From the NCBI RefSeq assembly GCF_003287285.1, contig NZ_QMIG01000013.1, positions 59,445 through 123,444 on the forward strand: a DNA stretch of 64,000 bases, written 5' to 3'. Numbering within the stretch: the first letter of the stretch is position 1; each line of letters begins with the position of its first letter. The translations under genes and the position numbers were made by a program. A model generated the notes under the pieces. It was not told where the DNA came from, searched no databases, and was given only the letters and a program-made list of their open reading frames with translations. This document shows, in pieces, positions 52,112 to 60,843 of the stretch. The DNA is from Phytoactinopolyspora halophila. Its GTDB lineage: Bacteria; Actinomycetota; Actinomycetes; Jiangellales; Jiangellaceae.

Positions 52112-52423
52112 ATGGGTACGCTACCTAACCCGTTCACGCACGCCTCGACCAGCCTCAATACCCGCACTCAGCCTTGTCAGAAGCTTCGTTGGTGCGACGA
52201 GCTCCAGTTCCATCTTGGGCCGTGCCGACGCTATCTCGGTGAGGCCAGAGCTGGATCAGAACGCAACCCCAGCTTCGTCAGCGTCGCGGTCATCAGCACC
52301 GGCGTCGGTGAGCGCCGCCTGGAACTGGCCGCTGGTCAGGAGCGCTTGGTGTTCGACTGGCGACAGGTCGAACTCCTAGCCACGCTGCTGGTGCAGGCCC
52401 GCCGATCGTACGCGAGTCGGTAG
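52112..52423 (+). CDS. Hypothetical protein
   Basis: This 103-residue protein (MGTLPNPFTHASTSLNT...) has two cysteine-containing segments (RTQPCQKLRWCDELQFHLGP, then CRRYLGEARAG) and a C-terminal strand-rich part (SFVSVAVISTGVGERRLELA). An AGGAGGAG ribosome site precedes the ATG at the right spacing, which supports it as real. It is two bases upstream of the GntR-like gene and likely co-transcribed. Function unknown. Confidence 0.6.
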   Translation: MGTLPNPFTHASTSLNTRTQPCQKLRWCDELQFHLGPCRRYLGEARAGSERNPSFVSVAVISTGVGERRLELAAGQERLVFDWRQVELLATLLVQARRSYASR

Positions 52424-52425
52424 TC

Positions 52426-52752
52426 ATGGTTGCGGAGTTCGATCCCGAGAAGGCGGGTCTGGAGTATCTATTCCTTGCCTTCGCCGACTACCTTGCCGCT
52501 CGCTTCGACGATGGCACGCTTCCACCCGGTGCCCGACTACCGGGTGAGCGTGACCTCGCATCCGAGCACGGCGTGTCAATTGGGACTGTGCGTCGTGCGA
52601 CTGAGGTCTTGCGTGAGCGTGGCCTCGTCGTCACCTTGCCAGCGAAAGGCACCTACGTCATCCGCTCTGCCGGCCAGGGTGACGACTCACGTAGGTCAAG
52701 AGCGGAATGGCAAGGGCAGGGTGGCGATGTAGGGCGTGGTGGCGATGACTGA
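52426..52752 (+). CDS. GntR-family winged-helix regulator, short form
   Basis: The 108-residue protein is a bare GntR DNA-binding domain: FADYLAARFDDGTLPPGARL, PGERDLASEHGVSIGTVRRA and LRERGLVVTLPAKGTYVIRS. There is no effector domain. Small GntR proteins of this type (KorSA/TraR-like) commonly control transfer or kil genes of actinobacterial plasmids. It overlaps the next gene by eight bases, so the two are made together. Confidence 0.85.
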   Translation: MVAEFDPEKAGLEYLFLAFADYLAARFDDGTLPPGARLPGERDLASEHGVSIGTVRRATEVLRERGLVVTLPAKGTYVIRSAGQGDDSRRSRAEWQGQGGDVGRGGDD

Positions 52753-53206
52753 ACACTCTCGTCCTATCGCCTCAGGGAGTTCGAAGCAGCAACCACGTCG
52801 GTGGAGGTTCACCAGCACCGCTGTTCGGCAAGGCAGGCGCTGGCTGGTCCACTGCCACCAGCACCCCGACGTGCGCTCAGATGTCCGGTTGTTAGCCCAC
52901 GCGGCTGAGCATCAACGGTTCGGTATCGCCGCCCGTCTTGGCCCACTCCCCGACGAGGTTGTCGTTGATGTGCGGCCTGTGCTTCCCCATGCCGTCGAGC
53001 AGCACATCACTCGAACACGGGAACTGCGACGCACCGCATCGTGGGCCAATCGCACCGCCGCCACCGAGAGCCGTGTCGTGGCTCGTCTCCTCGCCGACGC
53101 TGGTTTGTCGTTGCGCGACATCGGCACCATCCTCGGCGTCTCGCACCAGAGAGCCCACCAACTGCTGCATGACGGGCCGGTGCCCGGAGACGAAGAGGAA
53201 CGCTAG
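52745..53206 (+). CDS. HicB-like protein with C-terminal helix-turn-helix
   Basis: The 153-residue protein has an N-terminal HicB-like strand region (FTSTAVRQGRRWLVHCHQHP), LPDEVVVDVRPVLPHAVEQH in the middle, and a sigma-type helix-turn-helix at the end (LLADAGLSLRDIGTILGVSH, then QRAHQLLHD). Such proteins are common and uncharacterised in actinobacteria and resemble antitoxin-like regulators. The ATG at 52745 is chosen over GTG codons at 52736/52739. No HicA partner is seen. Confidence 0.7.
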   Translation: MTEHSRPIASGSSKQQPRRWRFTSTAVRQGRRWLVHCHQHPDVRSDVRLLAHAAEHQRFGIAARLGPLPDEVVVDVRPVLPHAVEQHITRTRELRRTASWANRTAATESRVVARLLADAGLSLRDIGTILGVSHQRAHQLLHDGPVPGDEEER

Positions 53207-53403
53207 CGTCTGTACTCTCGCCGACCCGTTCCGGTGGCAAAGAGCCGAACCAACGTGAGTGCTCGCAGGCACGAGACCGCCTTGGCACCTGGTATCGAGA
53301 TGACATCGTTCTCGATCCGGGCGCCTGGCTGTACACCTGGCACCGGGACGAAAACTCGGTCCGGGATCAACGTGACCAGCAGCGGCGAAGGCTGCTTGAC
53401 CGA

Positions 53404-54219
53404 TCAGCGACCTGGTGGTTCCAGCCCAGGAGGGAGGTGTGGCTCGGCAGGCGTTGTCCACGCGCTCCGATCCGATGACGAGCGGCGTGGACTTCGCTGT
53501 TGCAACGTTGTCTCCGGCATGTCGACGCCGCTGGCGGGTTTTTCGACTTTACGGACCAGGCCGACGTGGCCGAAGGCGTGGCTGTAGCTCATCACATACT
53601 CGCCATCGGTGTACTCACGGTCGGCATCACCGGTTGGCGGCGCGTCGTAGACATAGCCGTTGGCCTCGGCCGCGTACTCGGTCTCATCGCCGAAATCCCA
53701 CCGTGCGAGATGTTCCAAGGCCGCCTGCAGGCCCTGTTCGTCGAGGATCCGCAATGTTTCCTCTGCGTCATCGCCTTGATGGAACACCACACTGATGTAG
53801 CGCTCGTGGTGTGGCGGCGTCGTCTCGTCGGGAATGAGTTCCTCGTCGTTCAACGCTAGGGTGGCCAACTCCTCAGCGTTCTGGTAAGCCGCCTCATCCA
53901 CCCACTCCGGGAACATGCGTTTGTTCTCGAACTCCCGACCCGGGTACGCGAACCGCAGACCGAAAGCCTCCCCGGCAGCGGATAAGTACGAGCTCAATGC
54001 CCGCATCGCCCGCTCGGCGTCTACGGGGTCGCCGACACCGGCGAAAAGATCATCATTGGAATAGGCGCCCGGAGCCTCGGGATCGGTCGATTCCACCATG
54101 TACCGGTACTGGCATCGACGCCCACCCGACTCATCCGACACCATCCCGGCATACACAACCGACAGCCGCAGGGTACCGATCGTGAGTACCATGTCGCGTT
54201 GTCCAGCGTTCACGTCCAC
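53404..54219 (-). CDS. Hypothetical element protein, source of a decayed copy at 60844-61011
   Basis: The 271-residue protein is not recognised. The N-terminus is strand-rich (MVLTIGTLRLSVVYAGMVSD, RCQYRYMVESTDPEAPG), the middle is helical and acidic (VDAERAMRALSSYLSAAGEA, ERYISVVFHQGDDAEETLRI), and a Ser/Arg/Pro-rich tail follows residue 235. A fragment matching its first 50 residues and upstream region lies 6.7 kb away, so the gene region was once duplicated. The GTG or ATG choice near 54219 is unsure. Confidence 0.68.
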   Translation of the reverse strand: MDVNAGQRDMVLTIGTLRLSVVYAGMVSDESGGRRCQYRYMVESTDPEAPGAYSNDDLFAGVGDPVDAERAMRALSSYLSAAGEAFGLRFAYPGREFENKRMFPEWVDEAAYQNAEELATLALNDEELIPDETTPPHHERYISVVFHQGDDAEETLRILDEQGLQAALEHLARWDFGDETEYAAEANGYVYDAPPTGDADREYTDGEYVMSYSHAFGHVGLVRKVEKPASGVDMPETTLQQRSPRRSSSDRSAWTTPAEPHLPPGLEPPGR

Positions 54220-54251
54220 GCACCTCCAAAGTCTGAGTCACAGGGGAGGTG
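54081..54251. repeat. Left copy of a diverged direct repeat flanking the restriction/helicase cargo
   Basis: This block (5' end and leader of the 53404-54219 gene) matches 60844-61011 in the same orientation. Shared runs include GATCGGTCGATTCC, ACGCCCACCC, ACCGACAGCCGCAG and CTGAGTCACAGGGGAGGTG. The copies enclose about 6.6 kb of restriction-modification and helicase genes. Confidence 0.75.
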
Positions 54252-54310
54252 TGCGAGAAGATTTGAATGCTCATGTGATGTCAACGTGCGCACGCGACAG
54301 GTCAGAGTGG

Positions 54311-54763
54311 CTATGTGGCTCCGCGTGAGTCGGCACGCTTGGCTTGGACTCGTTCGGTGATGCGGCGCGCCGCCTGGGAGGGCTCCTCGTGTTCCCAGAC
54401 ACGGATTACCTCCCAGCCTGCTTGCTGGAGGCGCTGGTCGGTGTCGGCGTCTCGTCGTCGATTGCCCGCGATTTTGTTGTTCCAGAATTCGGAGGTTGGG
54501 CCGGTCGCTGGTCGGTAGTGCTCGTGGCATCCGTGCCAGAAACAGCCGTCGAGGAAGACCGCGACCTTCTGTTTGGTAAACACCAGGTCCGCAGTGCGGC
54601 GCACGCCCTTGATTGGTCGGATGCTGACGCGATAGCGGAAACCGAGAGCGTGCACGGCGGAGCGAAGTGCCTTCTCCGGACGCGTGTCACGTCCTCGGTT
54701 CGCCCGCATGACCGCGCGCGAGTTGGCGCTCGAAGCCCAGGAACTCGCCATGGTGTGTTTCAC
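54311..54763 (-). CDS. vsr: Very short patch repair endonuclease (Vsr)
   Basis: Vsr nicks DNA 5' of T in T:G mismatches made when 5-methylcytosine deaminates, and so limits mutation at sites of the linked methylase. The 150-residue protein has RANRGRDTRPEKALRSAVHA, RRTADLVFTKQKVAVFLDGC, FWHGCHEHYRPATGPTSEFW and QQAGWEVIRVWEHE, the standard catalytic and zinc-binding motifs. It overlaps the preceding gene by four bases and is the last gene of the restriction-modification operon. Confidence 0.93.
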   Translation of the reverse strand: MKHTMASSWASSANSRAVMRANRGRDTRPEKALRSAVHALGFRYRVSIRPIKGVRRTADLVFTKQKVAVFLDGCFWHGCHEHYRPATGPTSEFWNNKIAGNRRRDADTDQRLQQAGWEVIRVWEHEEPSQAARRITERVQAKRADSRGAT

Positions 54764-55119
54764 TCATCTCCGAATGTCGCCGACTCAGCGGAGAGCAAGC
54801 TGGCTTCGTGGGCGATTTGCCACGCTTGGGCTAAGTTTTCTCTGCGGGTCTGGTGTTCGACCTCCCCTACGTACCGTTCGCGAGTCTTGCCGCCGACCGA
54901 CCAGCGCAGATAGGCATAGATCCGCCGTCCCCGCCGGAGAACGCGAAGCGCGATCGATGCGTGCGCGCATCGGCCGTCGGAGAGCCGAACTTCGCGCGCG
55001 TCACGACCACCAGCCGCGTGGTCTTGCTCAGCTACCCGCTCGGCCTGGGATAGCCCTTTGGGCGCTTTCCACGCGGTGTCCGGCGGCCGTGTGTCTTTCC
55101 AAAGGGGGTGCTTACTCAC
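54760..55119 (-). CDS. Small hypothetical protein between the methylase and Vsr
   Basis: The 119-residue protein is not recognised. A polar N-terminus (KHPLWKDTRPPDTAWKAPKG) precedes a basic strand-rich part (CAHASIALRVLRRGRRIYAY, LRWSVGGKTRERYVGEVEHQ) and a C-terminal helix (ENLAQAWQIAHEASLL). The RIYAYLRWS...R.RYVGEV pattern looks like a small nucleic acid-binding fold. It overlaps both neighbours by four bases, which makes a role in the restriction-modification system likely. Confidence 0.72.
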   Translation of the reverse strand: MSKHPLWKDTRPPDTAWKAPKGLSQAERVAEQDHAAGGRDAREVRLSDGRCAHASIALRVLRRGRRIYAYLRWSVGGKTRERYVGEVEHQTRRENLAQAWQIAHEASLLSAESATFGDE

Positions 55120-56399
55120 TGTTCGGCATGTTCTCGCAGGTGGGGTCGTAGGGCTGCCGCGACCGCGTCGGCCACGACTTGTCCGAGGCGCACGGGAACG
55201 GCGTTGCCGAGCTGGCGCATTTTCTCGCCGCGTGGTCCGGCGAGTTCCCAGTTGTCTGGAAAGGTCATTACTCGCGCTGCTTCCCGGACTGTCATGTAAC
55301 GAATCGACCCGTCTGACTTGCGCATCACGGTTTCCCCTCCGGGGACACCATGCACTCCTGCCTTGATCGTCTTAGCGGGCCGATCCAGGAGGTTCGGGGT
55401 GTGACCTGGATACTCTCGCGCGCCCGGCCACCCGTAGTGGTGGAGGTATCGATTCTCTGGATGTTCGATCTTCTCGTGTTTCGGTTCTCCGAGCTTTGTG
55501 GGTTTCGTGATCGCGTCGCGCAGGGTTTGCCAGCGGTGTGTTCGTTCAGCGGTCTCGGCGTCGTTGGCAGATACATCGGGGGTGTAGCGGTGGCGTTTCG
55601 CGACCCGATGCTCTTCCCAGTAGGAACCATCGGCCTGGGCCTGCAGAAGCGCGGCGTCGGAGTGAGTGGGTTCGGGAAAGTCCCACTCGGCTAGTCCGAG
55701 ATCGCTTCGGAAGGCCACGACGAACACGCGCCAGCGTACTTGCGGCACGCCGTAGTCCGCAGCGTTGACTAAGAAGTATTTGACGTCGTATCGCTCGGTG
55801 GGATCGACGCGATCCTTGTCGAGTGCCTTGCGCAGGCGCTTGTCGTGCGCGTGCCAGTCCTCGCGCTCGCCACCAGGCCTCGTGGCGCGTTCCTCGAACG
55901 GTGCGCGCAGTTCGTTAAGGATGTAGTCGTAGTAGGGCTTGAATGACGGCCGGAGAAGGCCCTTGACGTTCTCGGCCACGACCGCGCGTGGCTGGGTCTC
56001 GCGAATCACACGGAACAACTCAGGCCATAGGTTCCGCGCGTCTTCGTATCCCTTATGCACTCCTCCAAGGGACCACGGCTGACACGGCACACCGCCCGCC
56101 ACCACGTCCACGTCGCCGCGCCACTTACCGAACGACACCTTCCGGATATCGTCCTCGATCAGCGGCCAGGGGGAGTCTAGCGTTTCGGCTTGTTGGACTT
56201 CGGGGTTGAAGGCCTCGGCGATGTTGGCCCGCAGCGTTTCGCACGCTCGGCGCTCCAGCTCGACGGCAACCAGATGACGGAACCCGCTGTTGTGCATCGC
56301 CAGTGCCAGTCCACCACCTCCGGTGAACAGTTCGATGCTCGTTCCGATCTCGGGTGGGCTCGATACGGGCAGATCAGACTGAGCGGTATCCTCGATCAC
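55116..56399 (-). CDS. DNA (cytosine-5)-methyltransferase
   Basis: The enzyme methylates cytosine C5 in the recognition site and protects host DNA. The motifs are: I SIELFTGGGGLALAMHNSGF; IV AGGVPCQPWSLGGVHKGYED with the catalytic cysteine; VI AVVAENVKGL; VIII NAADYGVPQVRWRVFVVAF; and IX/X REAARVMTFPDNW with QLGNAVPVRLGQVVADAVA. The frame is open to 56474 but only through a TTG, so the GTG at 56399, just before conserved sequence, is used; the exact start is uncertain. It lies directly downstream of the Eco29kI-like gene. Confidence 0.93.
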   Translation of the reverse strand: MIEDTAQSDLPVSSPPEIGTSIELFTGGGGLALAMHNSGFRHLVAVELERRACETLRANIAEAFNPEVQQAETLDSPWPLIEDDIRKVSFGKWRGDVDVVAGGVPCQPWSLGGVHKGYEDARNLWPELFRVIRETQPRAVVAENVKGLLRPSFKPYYDYILNELRAPFEERATRPGGEREDWHAHDKRLRKALDKDRVDPTERYDVKYFLVNAADYGVPQVRWRVFVVAFRSDLGLAEWDFPEPTHSDAALLQAQADGSYWEEHRVAKRHRYTPDVSANDAETAERTHRWQTLRDAITKPTKLGEPKHEKIEHPENRYLHHYGWPGAREYPGHTPNLLDRPAKTIKAGVHGVPGGETVMRKSDGSIRYMTVREAARVMTFPDNWELAGPRGEKMRQLGNAVPVRLGQVVADAVAAALRPHLREHAEQ

Positions 56400-56482
56400 G
56401 CGCGGGACTATACCGCGGTCACTGGTCGGACGCACGTGCGACACACCGTCGGTAGGTCGCGCGAGCGTTGCCAAGCGGTCGA

Positions 56483-57379
56483 TTACTCGTCGTTCGACTC
56501 CTCTTCTTCAACCTCGCCGTCCTCATCCCGCAAGTTCTTGCCTGCCAGCTCATGGGCGCGGCCGTCCTGCTTGCGCCATAGGTAGCGTGCGCTCTCATAG
56601 TCATCCGATTCGTAGTACAGGATCACGTAGCCCGGCAGCGCGGTGGCTTGCCATCCCTCCGGCAGAGCGTCGATCGCCAGCGCGATCAATTCTCGTGCTG
56701 TCAGTGGCTCTTCGGGGACCTCGACCTTGTGCTGCGTGTAGTCCTTCGCGGATGCGGTTCTCTCCTCGTACCGCAGGTTGAATGGCAGCGCGGTCTTCAC
56801 CGCCTTCAGGTACCGCTTGATCGTGTACTCACCTGGTGGCAGCGTCGCGCCGTCGAGGATCAGATCAAGGTTCGCCGGATACAGTGCGTCAAAGTGCTTG
56901 GCCTTCACCAACGAATGGTCCCGCTTCCGCCCAGGATCGTTGTTACCGAAACCGTTGGTGTTCCACGGGACGACCCCCGCCGCACGGTAGCGGTTGATCA
57001 GCATCTTTTCAGGTGCCGCCGCTTCAAGGTCCTCATCGACGTAGAGGCATTGAAAGTGGACGTCGGTGAGATTGATATGAGCGCGACCCGACAGTTTGCG
57101 GCGGTGCTTGTCGAGCCGGCTGGGCAGTTCCTTGCTCGCCTTGCCGACGTAGACACGCTCCTTGCTGCCGTCCCCACCGTTCAGAAAGAGTTCGTAGATT
57201 CCAGGGCGTGGCTGAAGTGCCTCCAAGTTGTCGCTCGTGAGCGGCACTGGATCAAGATTCGCGAGCTTCTCCAACAGCTGATCGGCTAGAGCGCGGGTGA
57301 TGCTGAGCTTGAACTCAGCACTGGCCTTCGAGACGTGGTCTTCAGTCACACTCGTCAACCTACCGACTCGATCAATCAT
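56483..57379 (-). CDS. Eco29kI-like GIY-YIG restriction endonuclease
   Basis: The 298-residue protein shows a GIY-YIG nuclease core: PRPGIYELFLNGGDG (GIY at about 60), ERVYVGKASKELPSRLDKHR (YVG at 77-79, then R88 and H92), and EAAAPEKMLINRYRAAGVVP with candidate metal-binding E124. PWNTNGFGNNDPGRKRDHS follows. The order, the R-x3-H spacing and the neighbouring cytosine methylase fit the Eco29kI family, which cuts CCGCGG. Specificity for the same site is an inference. The C-terminus is acidic. It is the first gene of a four-gene operon that ends with Vsr. Confidence 0.85.
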   Translation of the reverse strand: MIDRVGRLTSVTEDHVSKASAEFKLSITRALADQLLEKLANLDPVPLTSDNLEALQPRPGIYELFLNGGDGSKERVYVGKASKELPSRLDKHRRKLSGRAHINLTDVHFQCLYVDEDLEAAAPEKMLINRYRAAGVVPWNTNGFGNNDPGRKRDHSLVKAKHFDALYPANLDLILDGATLPPGEYTIKRYLKAVKTALPFNLRYEERTASAKDYTQHKVEVPEEPLTARELIALAIDALPEGWQATALPGYVILYYESDDYESARYLWRKQDGRAHELAGKNLRDEDGEVEEEESNDE

Positions 57380-57444
57380 CAGCCAAAAGCCTCTGGGCTG
57401 TCCCGCGTTCCACGGAGTTGGGTCGCTAGGATCTAGGTGTAGCT

Positions 57445-57645
57445 ATGCCCATGGCGTTAGTCATCAGCACGGCGGCCGGTAAGGAGTCGATCGATCACCC
57501 GCCGAGAGCACACGTCGAGCATGACGGCACGGAAGACACTACTCTAGCGGGGTGGGGCTCAGTGTGGGCCGGCCAGTGGCCCCTGTCCCAGCTTCTCGGG
57601 GTGGACTTCCGCTGGTCGCCTCCCGAACCGGATAAGCCCATCTAG
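57445..57645 (+). CDS. Doubtful 66-residue reading frame
   Basis: A 66-residue frame (MPMALVISTAAGKESIDHPP...) lies between the divergent restriction enzyme and helicase genes, a 586-bp region that must also contain their promoters. Its ribosome site is weak and no family is recognised. It is listed because nothing else fills this stretch. Confidence 0.25.
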   Translation: MPMALVISTAAGKESIDHPPRAHVEHDGTEDTTLAGWGSVWAGQWPLSQLLGVDFRWSPPEPDKPI

Positions 57646-57665
57646 GCATCCGACTCTCGACCTGG

Positions 57666-57992
57666 TCATGCCGTTGCGGTCGCTGTGCTGGTCCAGGAAG
57701 TCGGGATAGCCGTGCCGTGGTAGCGGGTCAGGGGGACCTGCCAGGCGCGGAAGAGCTCGATCCGGCCGTCACGGACTGCCATCAAGGCAGCTGGCGATGG
57801 AACAAGGGTGTTCATGTCCAGCCGCGCTGACTGTAGGTGTACCTCGTCGGGCATACCGTACGTGTCCGTTATGTAGATTGTCTCCCGGTACGTGTTGGGT
57901 AACGCTGTCGCCACGTATTGCGGCAGTTGCGACCCCGTAGGGCTGCGAGTGAAGGTGAGCGCGGGATGACCACAGTCGGCGAGCATATCCAC
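57666..57992 (-). CDS. Doubtful 108-residue reading frame
   Basis: A GTG-started 108-residue frame overlaps the first 27 bp of the helicase gene on the other strand. Its middle (YRETIYITDTYGMPDEVHLQ, PSPAALMAVRDGRIELFRAW) reads like real protein, perhaps the end of a larger lost gene. No family is recognised and the ending is threonine/alanine low complexity. Confidence 0.3.
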   Translation of the reverse strand: MDMLADCGHPALTFTRSPTGSQLPQYVATALPNTYRETIYITDTYGMPDEVHLQSARLDMNTLVPSPAALMAVRDGRIELFRAWQVPLTRYHGTAIPTSWTSTATATA

Positions 57993-60668
57993 AGCGCGGA
58001 CGAGGCGATCTGCCAGAATATCGAGACGCTCACTGAGCAGCGCGCACTGCTTTCGCAGAACATCCTCGCGCAGCTCCGGAACTTGGTTGAGGGAGTTGCC
58101 GTACGCTTCCAGTTGGGTTCTTCTGACGCCGAGTACAACTATTCAGCGATCGGGCCCGGACTTACCTTCCTTAGGTCAAGGGGCCAATACAGATTTCTGA
58201 GCCGGTTCCACAAGCTTCTCAAAGCGAGCGCCTCGCACTACACTTTGAACGGGGACGCTTCCGAACGCTTGATGCTCAAGTACTACGAGTACCTCCTGCG
58301 CATGCGGTCGCTGCTCAAGGACAGCTGCGGGATCGAGGTGCTCGCCAACCTGGAGTCGTTCCCAGTCGATCTCGACCCGTCGCTGCGCGAGTACCACGAG
58401 AAGATCGCCGCTCGGATCGATGCGCTCCGTTCGACAGGAACGGTTAGCGGATCGCGGGACCGATACTATATCCACACGACGCGCCCGTTCTTCGTAAGGG
58501 GGCGCATCTACTACGAGGTCACCTTTTACCGAGCCATCAACAGGGTGAGCAAGTTCGACCGCATCGTCGCCTTCACCGACATCGACATGACCGATGAGTA
58601 CTCAGCCATGCTGACGATTCAGAGCGACTCGATCGACGTACTCGACCGGACGATGCCCATCACGATCATCAGCGAGTGGGAAGTCTCGATCCGCCCGTGC
58701 GAGTTTGACAACTTCGCACGCCTCTTTGGCATTACCACCAGAGTTCGGGCTGACTCCGCCGAGTACCGCTACCTGATGAGAGGGCTGACCGTGGGCTCCG
58801 GCAGCCTGCTCGACCTCGTCGACATGTCGGACGACACATACGAAGCGACGAAGGCCGACGGTACAGCTCGGGTCTCTAGGCCGCAGATCTTCCCAGCGCT
58901 AGATGAGGCGCGTCGCATCGTGCGGTCGGCCGCTCCGGGGCACAACATCATCCGGTATCTCATGCTCTGGATGCGCAACGAGCTGATCAAGTCGCAGTAT
59001 AGCTGGGAGAAGTGCGGCCGCCTGTCCAGACTGAACCTACAGTACGGCTGCATCCCCTTTGACACCATGCCATTCTGCACCTCACTACTCGGACACAACC
59101 CGCGATACGGGGATCTCGCCGAAAGCCTCGACTCGACCGGCCGAGAACACGAGCTGCTCGCTCGGCGGGTACGGAACAACGTCGAGACCCATGGGATGCT
59201 CTACACGCCCGTCGCCGACCTCGAAGCGTTCGGAGACGTCACCAAGCTGATCTCCACCTACAACGACAAGCTTTACTATAAGCACACCAACCGCCAGTTG
59301 GTGCACGACAAGGGCCACGTCTTCATCCGTGGCTACGAGGATGACACCGTCGCCATCCTCAAAAAGCTGCAGGAGTACGCCGACACCGGAATCGACGGCT
59401 ACACAGCTGCGGTCGAGGGCTGGCTCGGCTCAGCGCTTCGTGGCATCGATGATGAGGGCAAGAAGGACGCGCTCAAGCTGCTGTTCAGCCAGTCACGCGT
59501 CGCCCTGATTTACGGTGCGGCCGGCACAGGAAAGTCGACTATGGTCGACCATATCGCCAAGTACTTCAACGACAAGTCGAAGCTCTTCCTGGCGCACACC
59601 AACCCTGCGAAGGACAATCTCGAGCGCAAAGTGACCGCACAGAACTCGATCTTCCGAACGATCAGTAGCCAGATCTACCGAATGGCATCGGATCCCGAGT
59701 ACGACCTGCTGGTGATCGACGAATGCAGCACGGTCAGCAATGCCGACCTGCTCAAAGTGCTGGAGAAGACTTCGTTCAAGCTGATCGTCCTGGTCGGTGA
59801 CGTCTACCAGATCGAGTCCATCCAGTTCGGCAACTGGTTCAGCATCATCCGCTCCTTCATCCCGGACACGGCGGTGTTCGAGCTGACGACGCCATTCCGG
59901 ACCACTAGCGAGTCCCTCCTGGGCTTCTGGGACAAGGTTCGGAACACCGAGGACGACATCGCAGAGGTTATCGCCCGCAACGGCTACTCGACCACACTTG
60001 ACAAGTCGCTGTTCGAAGCTCAACGGCAGGACGAAATCATCCTGTGTCTCAACTACGACGGCCTCTACGGCATCAACAACGTCAACCGATTCCTCCAGAG
60101 CGGCAATCCGAACCCGGCGATCACCTGGGGTGCCTCCAGCTACAAGGTCGACGATCCTATCCTCTTCAACGATACCGAGCGGTTTCGGCCGGTGATCTAC
60201 AACAACCTGAAAGGCTGGATCGTCGATATCGCTCTCGCCCCGGGCCAAATCCAGTTCGACGTCGAGCTCGATCGACCGCTCACGGAATTCGACGTCGGCG
60301 GCGGAGAACTGGAGTGGGTCCAGGGCTCAACCGTGCGCTTCTCCGTCTACGATTACGACACTAGCGACGAGGACGACGACTCTGTCAATACATCCGTACC
60401 GTTCCAGGTGGCCTATGCCGTCTCCATCCACAAAGCCCAAGGTCTTGAGTACGACTCGGTCAAGATCGTCATCACGGATGCCAACGAAGACGACATTACA
60501 CACAGCATCTTCTACACAGCGGTCACCCGGGCACGTGAGCAGCTGAGGATCTTCTGGACGCCAGAGACCCAGCAGACTGTGCTCAACAGTCTTCAGCGAA
60601 GCACCAATGCTAAAGACGTTGCCCTCCTGTCAAACCGGCGTGGGCTTACTCCAGTTGCTGGATCTTGA
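57966..60668 (+). CDS. Large SF1 (RecD/UvrD-like) helicase with unrecognised N-terminal half
   Basis: The 900-residue protein carries a C-terminal SF1 helicase: Walker A IYGAAGTGKSTMVDHIAKY (near 515), LLVIDECSTVSNADLLKVLE (motif II), LIVLVGDVYQIESIQFG (motif III), ELTTPFRTTSESLLG (motif IV region), and AVSIHKAQGLEYDSVKIVI with FYTAVTRAREQLRIFW (motifs V-VI). Residues 1-500 form a separate region with no known domain (for example RYYIHTTRPFFVRGRIYYEV, YSWEKCGRLSRLNLQYGCIP). The ATG at 57966 follows GAAGG. It lies next to a restriction system, which suggests a defence or DNA-repair role; that is inference. Confidence 0.85.
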   Translation: MTTVGEHIHSADEAICQNIETLTEQRALLSQNILAQLRNLVEGVAVRFQLGSSDAEYNYSAIGPGLTFLRSRGQYRFLSRFHKLLKASASHYTLNGDASERLMLKYYEYLLRMRSLLKDSCGIEVLANLESFPVDLDPSLREYHEKIAARIDALRSTGTVSGSRDRYYIHTTRPFFVRGRIYYEVTFYRAINRVSKFDRIVAFTDIDMTDEYSAMLTIQSDSIDVLDRTMPITIISEWEVSIRPCEFDNFARLFGITTRVRADSAEYRYLMRGLTVGSGSLLDLVDMSDDTYEATKADGTARVSRPQIFPALDEARRIVRSAAPGHNIIRYLMLWMRNELIKSQYSWEKCGRLSRLNLQYGCIPFDTMPFCTSLLGHNPRYGDLAESLDSTGREHELLARRVRNNVETHGMLYTPVADLEAFGDVTKLISTYNDKLYYKHTNRQLVHDKGHVFIRGYEDDTVAILKKLQEYADTGIDGYTAAVEGWLGSALRGIDDEGKKDALKLLFSQSRVALIYGAAGTGKSTMVDHIAKYFNDKSKLFLAHTNPAKDNLERKVTAQNSIFRTISSQIYRMASDPEYDLLVIDECSTVSNADLLKVLEKTSFKLIVLVGDVYQIESIQFGNWFSIIRSFIPDTAVFELTTPFRTTSESLLGFWDKVRNTEDDIAEVIARNGYSTTLDKSLFEAQRQDEIILCLNYDGLYGINNVNRFLQSGNPNPAITWGASSYKVDDPILFNDTERFRPVIYNNLKGWIVDIALAPGQIQFDVELDRPLTEFDVGGGELEWVQGSTVRFSVYDYDTSDEDDDSVNTSVPFQVAYAVSIHKAQGLEYDSVKIVITDANEDDITHSIFYTAVTRAREQLRIFWTPETQQTVLNSLQRSTNAKDVALLSNRRGLTPVAGS

Positions 60669-60843
60669 CGGCATGCTGCCGGCAAGTTCGCCTGATCCCC
60701 ACTGAACGTTTTACTAAGATCGTGATATTCGGATTGGGAAGGCTCGAACCTCGGTACCAACAGCGCCGCTTCAGTCTGCGCCGAAAACGGGGTCAACCCC
60801 AGAAGTACAGATCGTCACTTCGAATACGTGCCAGGCAGCTGAG

